Source: Pseudomonadota bacterium
GTDB taxonomy: Bacteria > Chloroflexota > UBA6077 > JAJPHF01
DNA length: 64,000 nt
Direction: 5' to 3'
Assembly (NCBI GenBank): GCA_021325365.1
Contig: JAJPHF010000134.1
Location: 40,953 to 104,952 of the forward strand
This document shows positions 1 through 7,398 of the stretch, piece by piece. The translations under genes were made by a program, and so were the position numbers. Numbering within the stretch: position 1 is the stretch's first letter; every line of letters starts with the position of its first letter. The notes under the pieces are model-generated. The model was not told the DNA's origin and did no database searches. It saw only the letters and a program-made list of their open reading frames with translations.

Positions 1-1
1 C

Positions 2-652
2 GCGCTGTTCACGCAGCCCAACCTCAACGCGCCGGATGGGCTGCGTGGCGCCCGCGTCGGCGTCACCCGCTTCGGCTCGTCCACCGACGTGGTCGGGCGG
101 CGGCTGCTGCGCCGCTGGGACCTCGACCCCGAGCGCGACGTGGCAATGCTCCAGCTCGGCGGCGTCCCGGAGCTACTGGCGGGTCTCCAGAGCGGCGCCG
201 TCGACGCCGCCGTGCTGTCCGACCCCACCTCGCTGGCCGCGGCCAAGCTCGGCTTTCGTCAGGCCGCCGACGGCGCGACGCTGAACATCCCCTACATGCA
301 TCTGGGCACCGTCGTGCCCCGCGGCGTGCTCGCCAGCCGGCCCGATCTCATCCGCCGCTACCTGCTCGCCTACCAGGCTGGGCTCGACCGCTTCTTCGCC
401 GACGCCGCGCTCGGCGAGAAGGTGCTCGGCGACTACACGCGCACCGACGACCCCGAGATCCTCGCAGGCACATATAAAGCCTACGCCGAGAAGTACATCA
501 CGCGCGACGTGCTGCCGCGCCCCGACACGCTCGCCACCATCCTGGCCACCGTCAGCGACCCCCGCGCGAAAGAGATCGCGCCCGAGTCGCTGATCGACGA
601 CACCCTGGTCCGCGAGCTGCAAGCGGAAGGCCGCATCCCCCCGAGCCGCTAG
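2..652 (+). CDS. ABC transporter substrate-binding protein (NMT1/THI5-like), 5' truncated by window edge
   Basis: The reading frame is open from base 2, so the gene begins outside the window; 216 residues are visible. The segment matches the second half of nitrate/sulfonate/thiamine-precursor-type periplasmic binding proteins: a LRGARVGVTRFGS stretch (domain-closing loop after 'dLrGk.vgv'), then a GGVPELLAGLQSGAVDAAVL motif that in this family forms part of the ligand cleft, and a helical C-terminus. It is very similar in pattern to the SBPs at 28540-29697 and 42878-43951 in this window. The signal peptide is not visible. No permease or ATPase follows; the next gene is on the other strand. 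Ligand unknown. The family call is firm; specificity cannot be inferred. Confidence 0.88.
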   Translation, partial: ALFTQPNLNAPDGLRGARVGVTRFGSSTDVVGRRLLRRWDLDPERDVAMLQLGGVPELLAGLQSGAVDAAVLSDPTSLAAAKLGFRQAADGATLNIPYMHLGTVVPRGVLASRPDLIRRYLLAYQAGLDRFFADAALGEKVLGDYTRTDDPEILAGTYKAYAEKYITRDVLPRPDTLATILATVSDPRAKEIAPESLIDDTLVRELQAEGRIPPSR

Positions 653-703
653 CCAGGCCCGCCCAAAATCTAGGCGACCCGCGTGGTGTTGGGCTGAGTT
701 TCA

Positions 704-728
704 CGCCCGCCCGCGGCCTGTGGCGCGG
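704..728. repeat. 25-bp interspersed repeat, copy 1
   Basis: The 25 bases are identical to 25839-25863 in the same orientation (starts CGCCCGCCCGCGG, ends TGTGGCGCGG). Both copies lie in intergenic DNA just downstream of a plus-strand gene and are followed by loosely similar sequence (GCCACT...GCC). It is probably a short dispersed element of this genome. Confidence 0.6.
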
Positions 729-814
729 AATACTGCAAGCGCCACTGGCGGCCACCCTGGCCCTGCCCGATCGCCTAACCCGTAGAATATCCGCTGTCGC
801 ATCAGCCGAGCGCG

Positions 815-1861
815 CTAGCGGCCGGCTAGCTCGCGGCGCACGATCGCGGTGCCCTCGACCAGCGCTTGCAGCTTGCCGAGCGCGATCCAGTAGGGCGCCC
901 CCTGGAAGCCGCAGTCGGCGCTGATCCACAGCTTGTCCACCGGCACGTACTTCAGCGCCGTGCGGATGCGGTCGGCCACGAACTCGGGCGTCTCGATCGT
1001 GTAGCACTTCTGGTCCACCACGCCGACCACCAGCTCCTGCCGCGGCTGGTACTCCTGCCACAGGTCGATGTCGGCCATCTGGCGGTTGGTGAACTCGAAC
1101 ACGAACTGATTGACCTGCGCCTCCATCAGGTCGGGGAACAGCGGGCGGTAGGTGCGGTTGTAGCCGCGCGGCCGGCCGCGGTTCGTCCCGAAGCAGATGT
1201 GCAGTGCTCGCTTCGCCTGCACGCCGTCGAACGCCGCGTTCACCAGCTCGACCATGCCCCGCCCCTCACCAGGGATGATGCCGAGCGAGGGATCATCGAT
1301 CTGCACGAAGTCGGCGCCCGCCGCCACGCACGCCTTCAGCTCGGCGTTCACCACCTTCGCCACGTCGTGCGCCAGCTCCCACACGTCGCCGTAGGGCGGC
1401 GCCAGGTGGCAGAAGCCGGCGAAGGTGAGCGGCCCCGGGCAGGTCGCCTTCGTGCGGTGCCGGGCGTGCGCCTTCAGGTAGGCGAAGTCCCGCGCCACGC
1501 CCAGCCCATCCGGCGCGCTCACCGGCCCCTCGACCTGCATGTCGGTGTCCATGTCGTAGTGCGGCGGGCCCCAGCGCCGCGCCGTCCCCGGCCGGGCGCT
1601 AAGGCCCTCCAGGCGTTGAAGCAGCGTGCGTACGTAGCCGCTCAGCCGCCGCATCTCGCCATCGGTGATCACGTCGATGCCCAGCCGCTCCTGGTCGAGT
1701 ATGGCGATGTCGACCGCGTGATCGAGCGTCTCCTGGATGTCGCGCTCGCCGAAGCGGCCCTGCTGGATCGCCTCGTTCGCGCACCACCACCAGGCCGGTC
1801 GCGCGTGGCTACCCACCACGGTCGTTGGCAGCAGCGGCAGCGGATCGGTTGCAGTCGCCAT
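815..1861 (-). CDS. MetE-like cobalamin-independent methionine synthase C-terminal domain protein
   Basis: This 348-residue protein has the fold of the catalytic half of MetE (UROD/MetE-like TIM barrel). The zinc-site residues of the family can be placed: a HIC pair (His-x-Cys) in RALHICFGTNRG near residue 222, a Glu in FVFEFTNRQ about 34 residues later, and a Cys in ISADCGFQG near the end. An N-terminal TTVVGSHARP motif is the usual start of stand-alone MetE-like proteins. Such single-domain proteins transfer methyl groups or act on thiols; many are not true methionine synthases, so the substrate is open. The start ATG at 1861 has AGGTGAG just upstream. It is convergent with the SBP at 2-652 and 21 bp downstream of the Uma2 gene on the same strand. 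Confidence 0.82.
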   Translation of the reverse strand: MATATDPLPLLPTTVVGSHARPAWWWCANEAIQQGRFGERDIQETLDHAVDIAILDQERLGIDVITDGEMRRLSGYVRTLLQRLEGLSARPGTARRWGPPHYDMDTDMQVEGPVSAPDGLGVARDFAYLKAHARHRTKATCPGPLTFAGFCHLAPPYGDVWELAHDVAKVVNAELKACVAAGADFVQIDDPSLGIIPGEGRGMVELVNAAFDGVQAKRALHICFGTNRGRPRGYNRTYRPLFPDLMEAQVNQFVFEFTNRQMADIDLWQEYQPRQELVVGVVDQKCYTIETPEFVADRIRTALKYVPVDKLWISADCGFQGAPYWIALGKLQALVEGTAIVRRELAGR

Positions 1862-1882
1862 CGCTCACCTCGTCGTGGAGTA

Positions 1883-2434
1883 TTAGCGCCAGAGGTCGTC
1901 GATCGGAATCTCCAGCCCGGGGAACAGCTCCGGACGGAAGACGCTGCCGGGATCATAGCGGCCGGCCAGCTCATACCCTTGCTCAGTCAGGCGATATGCC
2001 TCCAGCGTCTCGCTTCCCGGATCGAGCTGCCAGTAGTGGGGAACGCCGGCCGCCGCGTAGCGGCGCATCTTGACGCCCCTATCGCGTGCCAGCGTGCTCG
2101 GCGAAAGCACCTCCACAAGCAGATCCGGCGCGCCCTCGACGCCACGCTCGCTGATGATGCCCAGCCGCTCGCGAGAGATATAGATGAGATCAGGCTGCAC
2201 ACCATTGTGCTCGTCGAGCACCACGCCCACCGGCGCCTCGACGATCTCACCTAGACCATTTCCGTAGACCCACCCGCCCAGGTGGATGTGCAATTTGCTG
2301 AGGCCGCGTTGATGTCCCCATTTCGGCGGTGGTGTCACATACAGCTCCCCGTCGATCACCTCGTAGCGCTTGCCATCGTCAGGCGTATCCCAGATGTCGG
2401 TCGCGAGGAACTGGACGCCGCGCCGCACTGCCAT
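1883..2434 (-). CDS. Uma2 family (DUF820) PD-(D/E)xK endonuclease-like protein
   Basis: The protein is 183 residues from the ATG at 2434, which has CAGGAGGG six bases upstream; an earlier in-frame ATG at 2455 overlaps a TATAAT box and is less likely. Family landmarks are visible: YEVIDGELY, GVQPDLIYI (first acidic residue), APDLLVEVLSPST (second acidic cluster) and GVKMRRYAAAGVPHYWQLDP (lysine and the terminal Tyr-Trp motif). Uma2 proteins are restriction-endonuclease-fold proteins that multiply in Cyanobacteria and Chloroflexota; the cellular role is poorly known. The upstream region is shared with the DUF433/DUF5615 pair 0.9 kb away (see 2442-2461 and 3322-3342). Confidence 0.88.
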   Translation of the reverse strand: MAVRRGVQFLATDIWDTPDDGKRYEVIDGELYVTPPPKWGHQRGLSKLHIHLGGWVYGNGLGEIVEAPVGVVLDEHNGVQPDLIYISRERLGIISERGVEGAPDLLVEVLSPSTLARDRGVKMRRYAAAGVPHYWQLDPGSETLEAYRLTEQGYELAGRYDPGSVFRPELFPGLEIPIDDLWR

Positions 2435-2441
2435 GCCGGTA

Positions 2442-2461
2442 CCCTCCTGCGGCATTATAGG
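2442..2461 (-). promoter_or_regulatory. TATAAT box plus ribosome binding site block of the Uma2 gene
   Basis: On the minus strand the block reads TATAATGCCGCAGGAGGG: a perfect -10 hexamer (plus-strand ATTATA at 2454-2459) followed directly by a strong Shine-Dalgarno. A clear -35 was not found. Nearly the same block precedes the DUF433 gene at 3322-3342. Confidence 0.5.
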
Positions 2462-2610
2462 CGCCGCCCAACGGCTGCATCTCCAACTCGAGACAAGTCA
2501 GGTTGCGAAGGCCTGGGCGCGTGGACCGTGCTGAGCGGCGTGGCACGAGTCGGACGCAGGGGCGGCTGGTGAAGGAGAGGGCTACACAGGTCGATGTACG
2601 ACGCGCGTGG

Positions 2611-2985
2611 TCAGGAGCCAGGCACGGCGCGGAGCCAGAGGAGAAGGTTCCGCTGCTGCTCGACTTGGTGATGGTCAAGGTGCCAGATCACCCGCCGAAG
2701 CAACTCGCCCACCTCTCTCACAGAGGGCGACACGATGATACCGGCGTGCTCGCGGCCCGCGGCCTTCCAGTCAGCGTCCAGCTCCAGGCAATCCACGTAG
2801 TTGAACGTGAGGATGGCACGTCCCTGGCTGGCCGCGTAGGCAAGCTGGTCGGAGTCGGGGATGCCTCGGTTGCTGAGACCGGCTTCCGGGCAGCTCTCCA
2901 CGTCGTAGCCGCGCCGCCGTAACTCTGTGACAAACCGGGGATGGATCATTTCGTCCGTATACAGCCGGATGCCTAGCCCGGCCAT
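2611..2985 (-). CDS. DUF5615 PIN-like putative toxin
   Basis: This 124-residue protein fits the DUF5615 (PIN-like, Mut7-C related) family. It has the N-terminal LYTDEMIHPRFVTELRRRGYD, in which an early Asp and Glu are expected to bind metal, and DSDQLAYAASQGRAILTFNYVDC, the family's 'D...A...gR.ilT.n..D' core. The family is predicted to be an RNase toxin paired with a DUF433 antitoxin, and here the DUF433 gene lies directly upstream with a 13-bp overlap (2973-2985), so translation is probably coupled. All expected acidic residues appear to be present and there is no internal stop, so the toxin looks intact. Confidence 0.85.
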   Translation of the reverse strand: MAGLGIRLYTDEMIHPRFVTELRRRGYDVESCPEAGLSNRGIPDSDQLAYAASQGRAILTFNYVDCLELDADWKAAGREHAGIIVSPSVREVGELLRRVIWHLDHHQVEQQRNLLLWLRAVPGS

Positions 2986-3308
2986 TGCCGCCCTTGCCGC
3001 TCGGCGAGGACGCGCGCGTGCCGCTCGAAGTCTGCGTCTACGCGAGCCGGGTGCGCCGCGTAGTAGGCCAGCGCCCCGCGCACCTGCTCAATAGTCAGGT
3101 GAGGGAACGCCGCCTGCGTGGCCTCGACCTCGCCAAGCTCGCGAAACGCCTCCACGAGCAGGCGTACCGGGGTCCGGGTGCCGCGCACCACGGGATAGCC
3201 ACCGCACACGCCGGGCGTCTCGCTGACGTAAGGATGCTCGGGCGTCGAGCCGTTCTGCATTGCCAGATCCCTGCTGCGCCGGTTCTTCGAGGGCATTAGG
3301 CGCAGCAC
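2973..3308 (-). CDS. DUF433 family putative antitoxin
   Basis: DUF433 proteins are small HTH-like proteins that neutralise PIN-like toxins. The signature HPYVSETPGVCGGYPVVRGTR (seen in two halves), then PVRLLVEAFRELGEVEATQAAFPHLTIEQVRGALAYYAAHP, is the complete family domain. The start is uncertain: a GTG at 3308 lies 13 bases after AGGAGGG (the outer limit given here), an ATG at 3296 has no site, and an ATG at 3260 has a weak AGGGA. The gene overlaps the DUF5615 toxin by 13 bp. This is the standard antitoxin-first order of the pair. Confidence 0.83.
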   Translation of the reverse strand: MLRLMPSKNRRSRDLAMQNGSTPEHPYVSETPGVCGGYPVVRGTRTPVRLLVEAFRELGEVEATQAAFPHLTIEQVRGALAYYAAHPARVDADFERHARVLAERQGRQWPG

Positions 3309-3321
3309 GGCTGCGGCTGCG

Positions 3322-3342
3322 CCCTCCTGCCGGCATTATAGG
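3322..3342 (-). promoter_or_regulatory. TATAAT box plus ribosome binding site block of the DUF433/DUF5615 operon
   Basis: The minus strand reads TATAATGCCGGCAGGAGGG, one base longer than the block before Uma2 at 2442-2461. Plus-strand ATTATA is at 3335-3340. The similarity is much higher than in the surrounding DNA, which suggests a shared origin of the two promoters. Confidence 0.48.
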
Positions 3343-3352
3343 GCGCAGCCTG

Positions 3353-4582
3353 CTAGACGGCGGCGGCCGTTTCGAAGCCGAAGACCTCGTCGGCCTTGTC
3401 GGCCACCAGGCGTCCGATGGCGAGCGAGGAGGTGGCGGCGGGCGAGGGGGCGTTGCGGATGTGGACTACCTGATCGTCTTGCACGTTCACCACGAAGTCG
3501 TCCACGAGCTGCCCGTCGGCGTCGAGCGCCTGGGCGCGCACGCCCGAGGGGCCGGGCAGCAGGTCGGCCGCCGTGAGCCGCGGCACGTAGCGCTGGAGCG
3601 AGCGCAGGAACGCGGCCTTGCTGTAGTCGCGCACCATCTCCTCCCAGCCCATGCGCCAGTACTTCGCCGCGAGCTTCTGGAAGCCGCGGTAGCTCAGCGC
3701 CTCAGCCAGCTCCGGCAGGTTCACGTCGGAGCGGCGGTAGCCCTCGCGAGCGAAGGCCAGCACGGCGTTCGGCCCGAGCCACACCGCGCCGTCGGTGATG
3801 CGGCGCGTGAAGTGGACGCCAAGGAACGGGAACGCGGGGTCGGGCACGGGGTAGATCAGGTTACGCGCCAGGTGGCGCTGCTCCGGCCGCAGCACCCAGT
3901 AGTCGCCGCGGAAGGGCACGATGCGCGGGTCGGGCGGGCCGCCGGTCAGCCGCGCCACGCGGTCGGCGTACAGTCCCGCGCAGGCCACCACGCGCCGCGC
4001 CTCCACGTCGCCTACCGGCGTCTCCAGCAGCACGCCGCTCGTGCGCCGGCGGATCGCCTGCACGCGGCGCCCCGGCAAGATTTCGCCGCCCGCCGCGCGC
4101 ACGTCGTCGGCGTAGGCCGCGGCCACCCGGTCGTAGTCCACGATGCCGGTGTTCGGCGACCAGATCGCGCGCACGCCCACGCAGGCCGGCTCCAGCTCGC
4201 GCAGCCGCTCGGGGCCGACGAACTCCAGCCCCGCGACGCCGTTCGCCTGGCCGCGCCGCATCAGCTCGTCGAGCCGCGGCAGCTCGCTCTCGTCGGCCGC
4301 GACGATCACCTTGCCGCAGCGCTCGGTAGGGATGCCCTTCTCGGCGCAGTAGGCGTACAGGTCGCGCCCGCCCTGCACGCACAGCCGCGCCTTGAACGAG
4401 CCGGGCGCGTAGTAGATGCCCGAGTGGATGACGCCGCTGTTATGCCCCGTCTGGTGCTGGCCGATGCGGTGCTCCTTGTCGAGCACGGCCAGGCGCAAGC
4501 GCGGGTGGCGGCGCAGCAGCTCGCGCGCGCTCGCCAGCCCCAGAATCCCGGCGCCGATCACTACCAGGTCGTAGCGGCTCAC
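3353..4582 (-). CDS. lhgO: L-2-hydroxyglutarate oxidase
   Basis: This is a FAD-dependent oxidase of the DAO family, about 409 residues, the normal LhgO length. It oxidises L-2-hydroxyglutarate to 2-oxoglutarate, passing electrons to the membrane quinone pool. The start shows the dinucleotide-binding motif DLVVIGAGILGLASARELL, then the LhgO-specific HQTGHNSGVIHSGIYYAPGS and KARLCVQG. YRGFQKLAAKYWRMGWEEM and the closing VVHIRNAPSPAATSSLAIG are also characteristic. A GTG at 4582 with GAGGG about seven bases upstream is the preferred start; a TTG at 4588 is the alternative. The VOC gene lies 25 bp upstream on the same strand, so the two may be co-transcribed. Confidence 0.93.
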   Translation of the reverse strand: MSRYDLVVIGAGILGLASARELLRRHPRLRLAVLDKEHRIGQHQTGHNSGVIHSGIYYAPGSFKARLCVQGGRDLYAYCAEKGIPTERCGKVIVAADESELPRLDELMRRGQANGVAGLEFVGPERLRELEPACVGVRAIWSPNTGIVDYDRVAAAYADDVRAAGGEILPGRRVQAIRRRTSGVLLETPVGDVEARRVVACAGLYADRVARLTGGPPDPRIVPFRGDYWVLRPEQRHLARNLIYPVPDPAFPFLGVHFTRRITDGAVWLGPNAVLAFAREGYRRSDVNLPELAEALSYRGFQKLAAKYWRMGWEEMVRDYSKAAFLRSLQRYVPRLTAADLLPGPSGVRAQALDADGQLVDDFVVNVQDDQVVHIRNAPSPAATSSLAIGRLVADKADEVFGFETAAAV

Positions 4583-4607
4583 CGGCAACCCTCGCTGCCG
4601 ACCAGGC

Positions 4608-5063
4608 TCACGCCGAGGTGCTGCCCGAGGCAGTCTTGCCGACGATCTCGTCGATTGAGGGCTTGGGCATGCCGGGCTGCCAGGTGGGGTCGCGGATCTC
4701 CAGCACGTTGCCCGACGGGTCGAGGAAGTACAGCTCGCGGCCCGTGAAGAAGCCTTGCTCGCGGTACTCGAGCTGGATCATCTCGATGCCCCGCTCCGCG
4801 AACAGCTTCACGCCCTTTTCCCACTCCTCCGGCGATACCGTGAACGAGTGGTGCAGGCGGTTGTCCTGGTCGGGCGTGCGGCGAATCTTGTCCTTGCGCT
4901 CCGTGAGCAGGATCTCGTGGTCGCCGGCGCGGACGCACGCCATGCCGGAGTTGCCGAGCCGCCCGCGGTACTCCAGCCCCAGCACGTCGCGGTAGAACGC
5001 CTCGGCCTCCGCCAGATCGTTGACGGGGATCGACCAATGGGTGACGCCCTGAACCTTCAGCAT
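4608..5063 (-). CDS. VOC family (glyoxalase/bleomycin resistance/dioxygenase) protein
   Basis: The protein is 151 residues from the ATG at 5063, which has AGGAGGG about seven bases upstream; the open frame extends further but without family similarity. It is a single vicinal-oxygen-chelate unit pair: VTHWSIPVNDLAEAEAFYRDVLGLEYRGR at the start and ELYFLDPSGNVLEIRDP at the end. The candidate metal ligands are His in THWSI, His in LHHSF and Glu in VLEIRD, the usual H/H/E pattern. Substrate is not evident. It sits directly upstream of lhgO on the same strand. Confidence 0.85.
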   Translation of the reverse strand: MLKVQGVTHWSIPVNDLAEAEAFYRDVLGLEYRGRLGNSGMACVRAGDHEILLTERKDKIRRTPDQDNRLHHSFTVSPEEWEKGVKLFAERGIEMIQLEYREQGFFTGRELYFLDPSGNVLEIRDPTWQPGMPKPSIDEIVGKTASGSTSA

Positions 5064-5836
5064 GCTCTCCACCCTCCTGCTGTGGTGCCCGTATGCTAGC
5101 ACGTCCGCCACGCGCCGCGCAGCGCTTGACCCCGCGCGGGGTGTCTCCTCCGTTCTTGCGGCGCGGTGGAGCAGCACCCGCGATCGCGCGGGCGAAACCT
5201 TCGCGCGTGCCTGAAGTTATCCGAGGAACGGTCAAACGATGCTCCTTTACCGGGTGGTTAACTGCTAGGCCGGGCGCGGGTCTGCGCATGCTCGTCGGGC
5301 GCGGAAGGCCGCATCGTTTACCCCGTACGATACTCCTCCGCTGTTCCGCCGCGGGCCGGGCCGGCGGGGGCAGCCCCGGGCCGGGCGCGGGCGGCGGGCA
5401 GGGTGAGAGGCGTGTACGGGCAGGGACGGCGACCACGTCGCGCGAGCTAGCGGGCGCTCTCCTGCGCGCCTCGCGGCCGGACAGTCGAGTTGGGCTGACG
5501 GTTCCGTTGCTGAGGCGGGCCCTCACCCCGGCCCTCTCCCAGGGGGAGAGGGGGAGGGACGAGGGAAGACGCCCTCACCCCGGCCCTCTGCCAGGGGGAG
5601 AGGGGGAGGGACGCCTCGTCACCGGATTTGTTGGGACACTGGGCCGGGTGGCGACCGGGCAGGGCGCCGCACGCAGCGCCCCTACAAGAGAAGGCATTGG
5701 CAGAGAGCCGTCGTCCGGCGCAGACGGCCGGACCACGCGACCGACCGCCAGGTGCTGGGGGCCGCCCCTGGCGCCGTACAATGCACTGCAGGAGGCGCGA
5801 CGCGTCGCTACTCCGTGCATTGCAGTAGGAGGCGCG
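5064..5836. other. Intergenic stretch with palindromic repeats, no convincing gene
   Basis: About 770 bp separate the VOC gene and the HicB-like gene. Open frames here have no ribosome binding site or recognisable family. The stretch holds the two palindromic repeat units at 5519-5613 and an imperfect duplication of the hicB start region at 5779-5850. Local composition is irregular, with several GC-rich inverted segments. Promoters for the flanking genes must lie here but no strong consensus was seen. Confidence 0.6.
5519..5613. repeat. Two tandem palindromic repeat units (52-bp period)
   Basis: Units at 5519-5561 and 5571-5613 are nearly identical (one difference, CCC/GCC). Each contains CCCTCTCCC-AGG-GGGAGAGGG, a 9-bp inverted repeat with a three-base loop, flanked by CCTCACCCCGG and GGGAGGGACG. 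A related unit is at 26022-26055. These are dispersed hairpin elements of the REP/MITE-like kind. Confidence 0.7.
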
Positions 5837-5850
5837 ATGCGTCGTTACGC
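5779..5850. repeat. Imperfect direct duplication around the hicB start, with a short inverted repeat
   Basis: GGAGGCGCGACGCGTCGCTAC at 5791-5811 recurs, slightly changed, as GGAGGCGCGATGCGTCGTTAC at 5829-5849, the latter carrying the Shine-Dalgarno and ATG of the HicB-like gene. The first copy has ACG in place of ATG. In addition CAATGCAC (5779-5786) and GTGCATTG (5815-5822) are inverted repeats that could fold just upstream of the ribosome binding site. Confidence 0.5.
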
Positions 5851-6052
5851 CGTCGTGCTGATGCCTGATGCCGGCGGGTATGCCGTCGTCGTGCCCGCGC
5901 TTCCCGGCTGCGTCACGCAGGGCGACTCCGTGGAAGAGGCCCTGGAGATGGCGCGCGACGCCATTCAACTGAGGATCGAAGCCCTGGCTGCCCATGACGA
6001 GGAGATTCCCGAGGCAGATGGCCCGGCCCTGCTCTGTGTTCTCGACGTATAG
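5837..6052 (+). CDS. HicB-like antitoxin domain protein
   Basis: This 71-residue protein starts at an ATG with AGGAGG four bases upstream. MRRYAVVLMPDAGGYAVVVP and ALPGCVTQGDSVEEALEMARD are the HicB partial-RNase-H fold (usual pattern 'y.v.i..e..Gy.v.vPdlpGc.t.Gdt.eEAl.na.eai'). The C-terminal DNA-binding HTH or RHH domain of full HicB antitoxins is absent, as in many short HicB-like proteins. No HicA toxin gene is next to it. Its closest relative in the window is 7792-8022. Likely an orphan antitoxin-like protein; function unproven. Confidence 0.83.
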   Translation: MRRYAVVLMPDAGGYAVVVPALPGCVTQGDSVEEALEMARDAIQLRIEALAAHDEEIPEADGPALLCVLDV

Positions 6053-6114
6053 CCATCAGACCCGCGCCCGATCCGTCAAGGAAAGCGGACCGGCAGTCCC
6101 CGCGAGCGCATGAC

Positions 6115-6939
6115 TTGGCGTGGAGGCAGACCCTCGTGCAGAGCGAGCGAGGCAGCGAGGCGCCGCTGCTACTGGAGCGCGACGGCGACGTGGCGACGAT
6201 CGTCTTCAATCGTCCGCGCGCCCGCAACGCGATCACTACCGAGATGTGGCACACGCTCCAGCGGCGGCTGCGCGAGCTGGCGGCGGCCGACGACGTGCGC
6301 GTCGTGCTGTTCCGCGGCGCGGGCGAGCGGGCGCTGGCGTCGGGCGCCGACGTGACGGAGTTCGGCGAGACGCGCAGCAGCCGCGAGGGCGCCGTCGCGG
6401 CCTACCACCTCGTCACCGACACCATGAGCCTGGTGGAGGGCCTGCCCCAGCCGACGATCGCGCTGATCCACGGCTACGCGGTGGGCGCCGGCTGCGAGCT
6501 GGCCATCGCCTGCGACCTGCGCGTGGCCGCCGACACGTCGCGCGTCGGCATCCCGGCGGCGAAGCTGAACATCACGATCGGCCAGCGCCACATTCGCCGC
6601 CTGGTGGCGCTCGTCGGGCCATCGCGGGCGAAGGACCTCCTGATGACGGCGCGGCTGCTGGAGGCCGAGGAGGCGCTGCGCGTCGGGCTGGTGGACTACG
6701 TCGTGCCGCTGGCGGTCGTGACGGAGTTCGGGCGCGACCTAGCGGCGCGCATCGCGGCGAACGCGCCGCTCACGGTGCGTTGGGCGAAGGAGACGGTGAA
6801 CCGCTGCCTGGACGACCCCGGCCTCGCCACCGCCGCCGACGACGCCGAGCTGGCCACCCGCTACGTCCTCACCGCCGACTTCGCCGAGGGCGTCCGCGCG
6901 TTCCGCGAGAAGCGCCTGCCGCGCTTCACCGGGCAATAG
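6115..6939 (+). CDS. Enoyl-CoA hydratase/isomerase family protein
   Basis: A crotonase-fold protein of about 274 residues. Hallmarks are LERDGDVATIVFNRPRARNAI at the N-terminus, GAGERALASGADVTEFGE (the first CoA/oxyanion-hole loop), IALIHGYAVGAGCELAIACDLRVAAD (the second oxyanion-hole glycine loop) and IRRLVALVGPSRAKDLLMTARLLEAEEALRVGLVDYVV. The helix after the second loop carries Ile-Thr-Ile-Gly rather than the usual acidic catalytic residue seen in hydratases, so the exact reaction (hydratase, isomerase or thioester hydrolase) is unclear. The start is uncertain: TTG at 6115 or GTG at 6136; no strong ribosome binding site is seen. Alone on its strand between small toxin-antitoxin-type genes. 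Confidence 0.88.
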   Translation: MAWRQTLVQSERGSEAPLLLERDGDVATIVFNRPRARNAITTEMWHTLQRRLRELAAADDVRVVLFRGAGERALASGADVTEFGETRSSREGAVAAYHLVTDTMSLVEGLPQPTIALIHGYAVGAGCELAIACDLRVAADTSRVGIPAAKLNITIGQRHIRRLVALVGPSRAKDLLMTARLLEAEEALRVGLVDYVVPLAVVTEFGRDLAARIAANAPLTVRWAKETVNRCLDDPGLATAADDAELATRYVLTADFAEGVRAFREKRLPRFTGQ

Positions 6940-6971
6940 CTATCTCCCGTTAGAGGGCAGCCACCGAGCGG

Positions 6972-7229
6972 CTACGCCGCGTTCAGGGCGATCAGGGCGT
7001 CGATGAGAGGGCGGTTGCACGCGCGCTCGTAGTAGGCGACGGCGGCCCGAACAGCCTCGACGGGCACTCGGTAGTCTGCCGCTGCTTGCGCGACGTCCCC
7101 GTGCGCGGCGGCCCGGAGATAGCCGATCAGCGCCCAGATCGGTACGCCCGAGTCGGCGAGCCGCGCGTTGGCTGGCCCGGGGTGATCGGGGGCCTCCTCC
7201 ACGTATCGTGCGATGAAGGCATCGTCCAC
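6972..7229 (-). CDS. DUF433-like protein without an adjacent toxin
   Basis: This 85-residue protein begins with GTG at 7229 (AGGTAGG upstream). The core ADSGVPIWALIGYLRAAAHGDVAQAAADYRVPVEAVRAAVAYYER resembles DUF433: a 'G.pvw.lv.yl..g......a.dy.l..e.v.aalaYy' HTH-like pattern. Unlike the pair at 2611-3308, the position downstream of it is occupied by the convergent enoyl-CoA hydratase gene, so no DUF5615 toxin is present. It may be an orphan antitoxin. Confidence 0.72.
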   Translation of the reverse strand: MDDAFIARYVEEAPDHPGPANARLADSGVPIWALIGYLRAAAHGDVAQAAADYRVPVEAVRAAVAYYERACNRPLIDALIALNAA

Positions 7230-7398
7230 GAGTATCCTACCTCACTTCCGGGAACGCCGCTTCATCCTCCGTACTCCCATGTTCTGGCCCCGCGCCATGT
7301 CTCGTCAAGCAGGCCTGGGGCGTCGAGCTTTCGCCGCCGAGTGGGAACAGAGAGTGAGCGGGCCGGAGCGCCCGCTACTTTGCTCCCGGAGGCACGCC

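Noticed and set aside
866..2254. Long plus-strand open frame opposite the MetE-like and Uma2 genes
   Set aside because: It is the antisense shadow of real genes in high-GC DNA: no ribosome binding site, Arg/His/Val-rich composition, no family motif. Similar shadows at 3260-4747, 10173-12227, 15450-16391, 18893-20188 and 54341-56431 (minus) were dropped for the same reason.
5093..5836. Upstream extension of the HicB-like frame
   Set aside because: It runs through palindromic repeats and lacks any family signal; the ATG at 5837 with AGGAGG is the true start.
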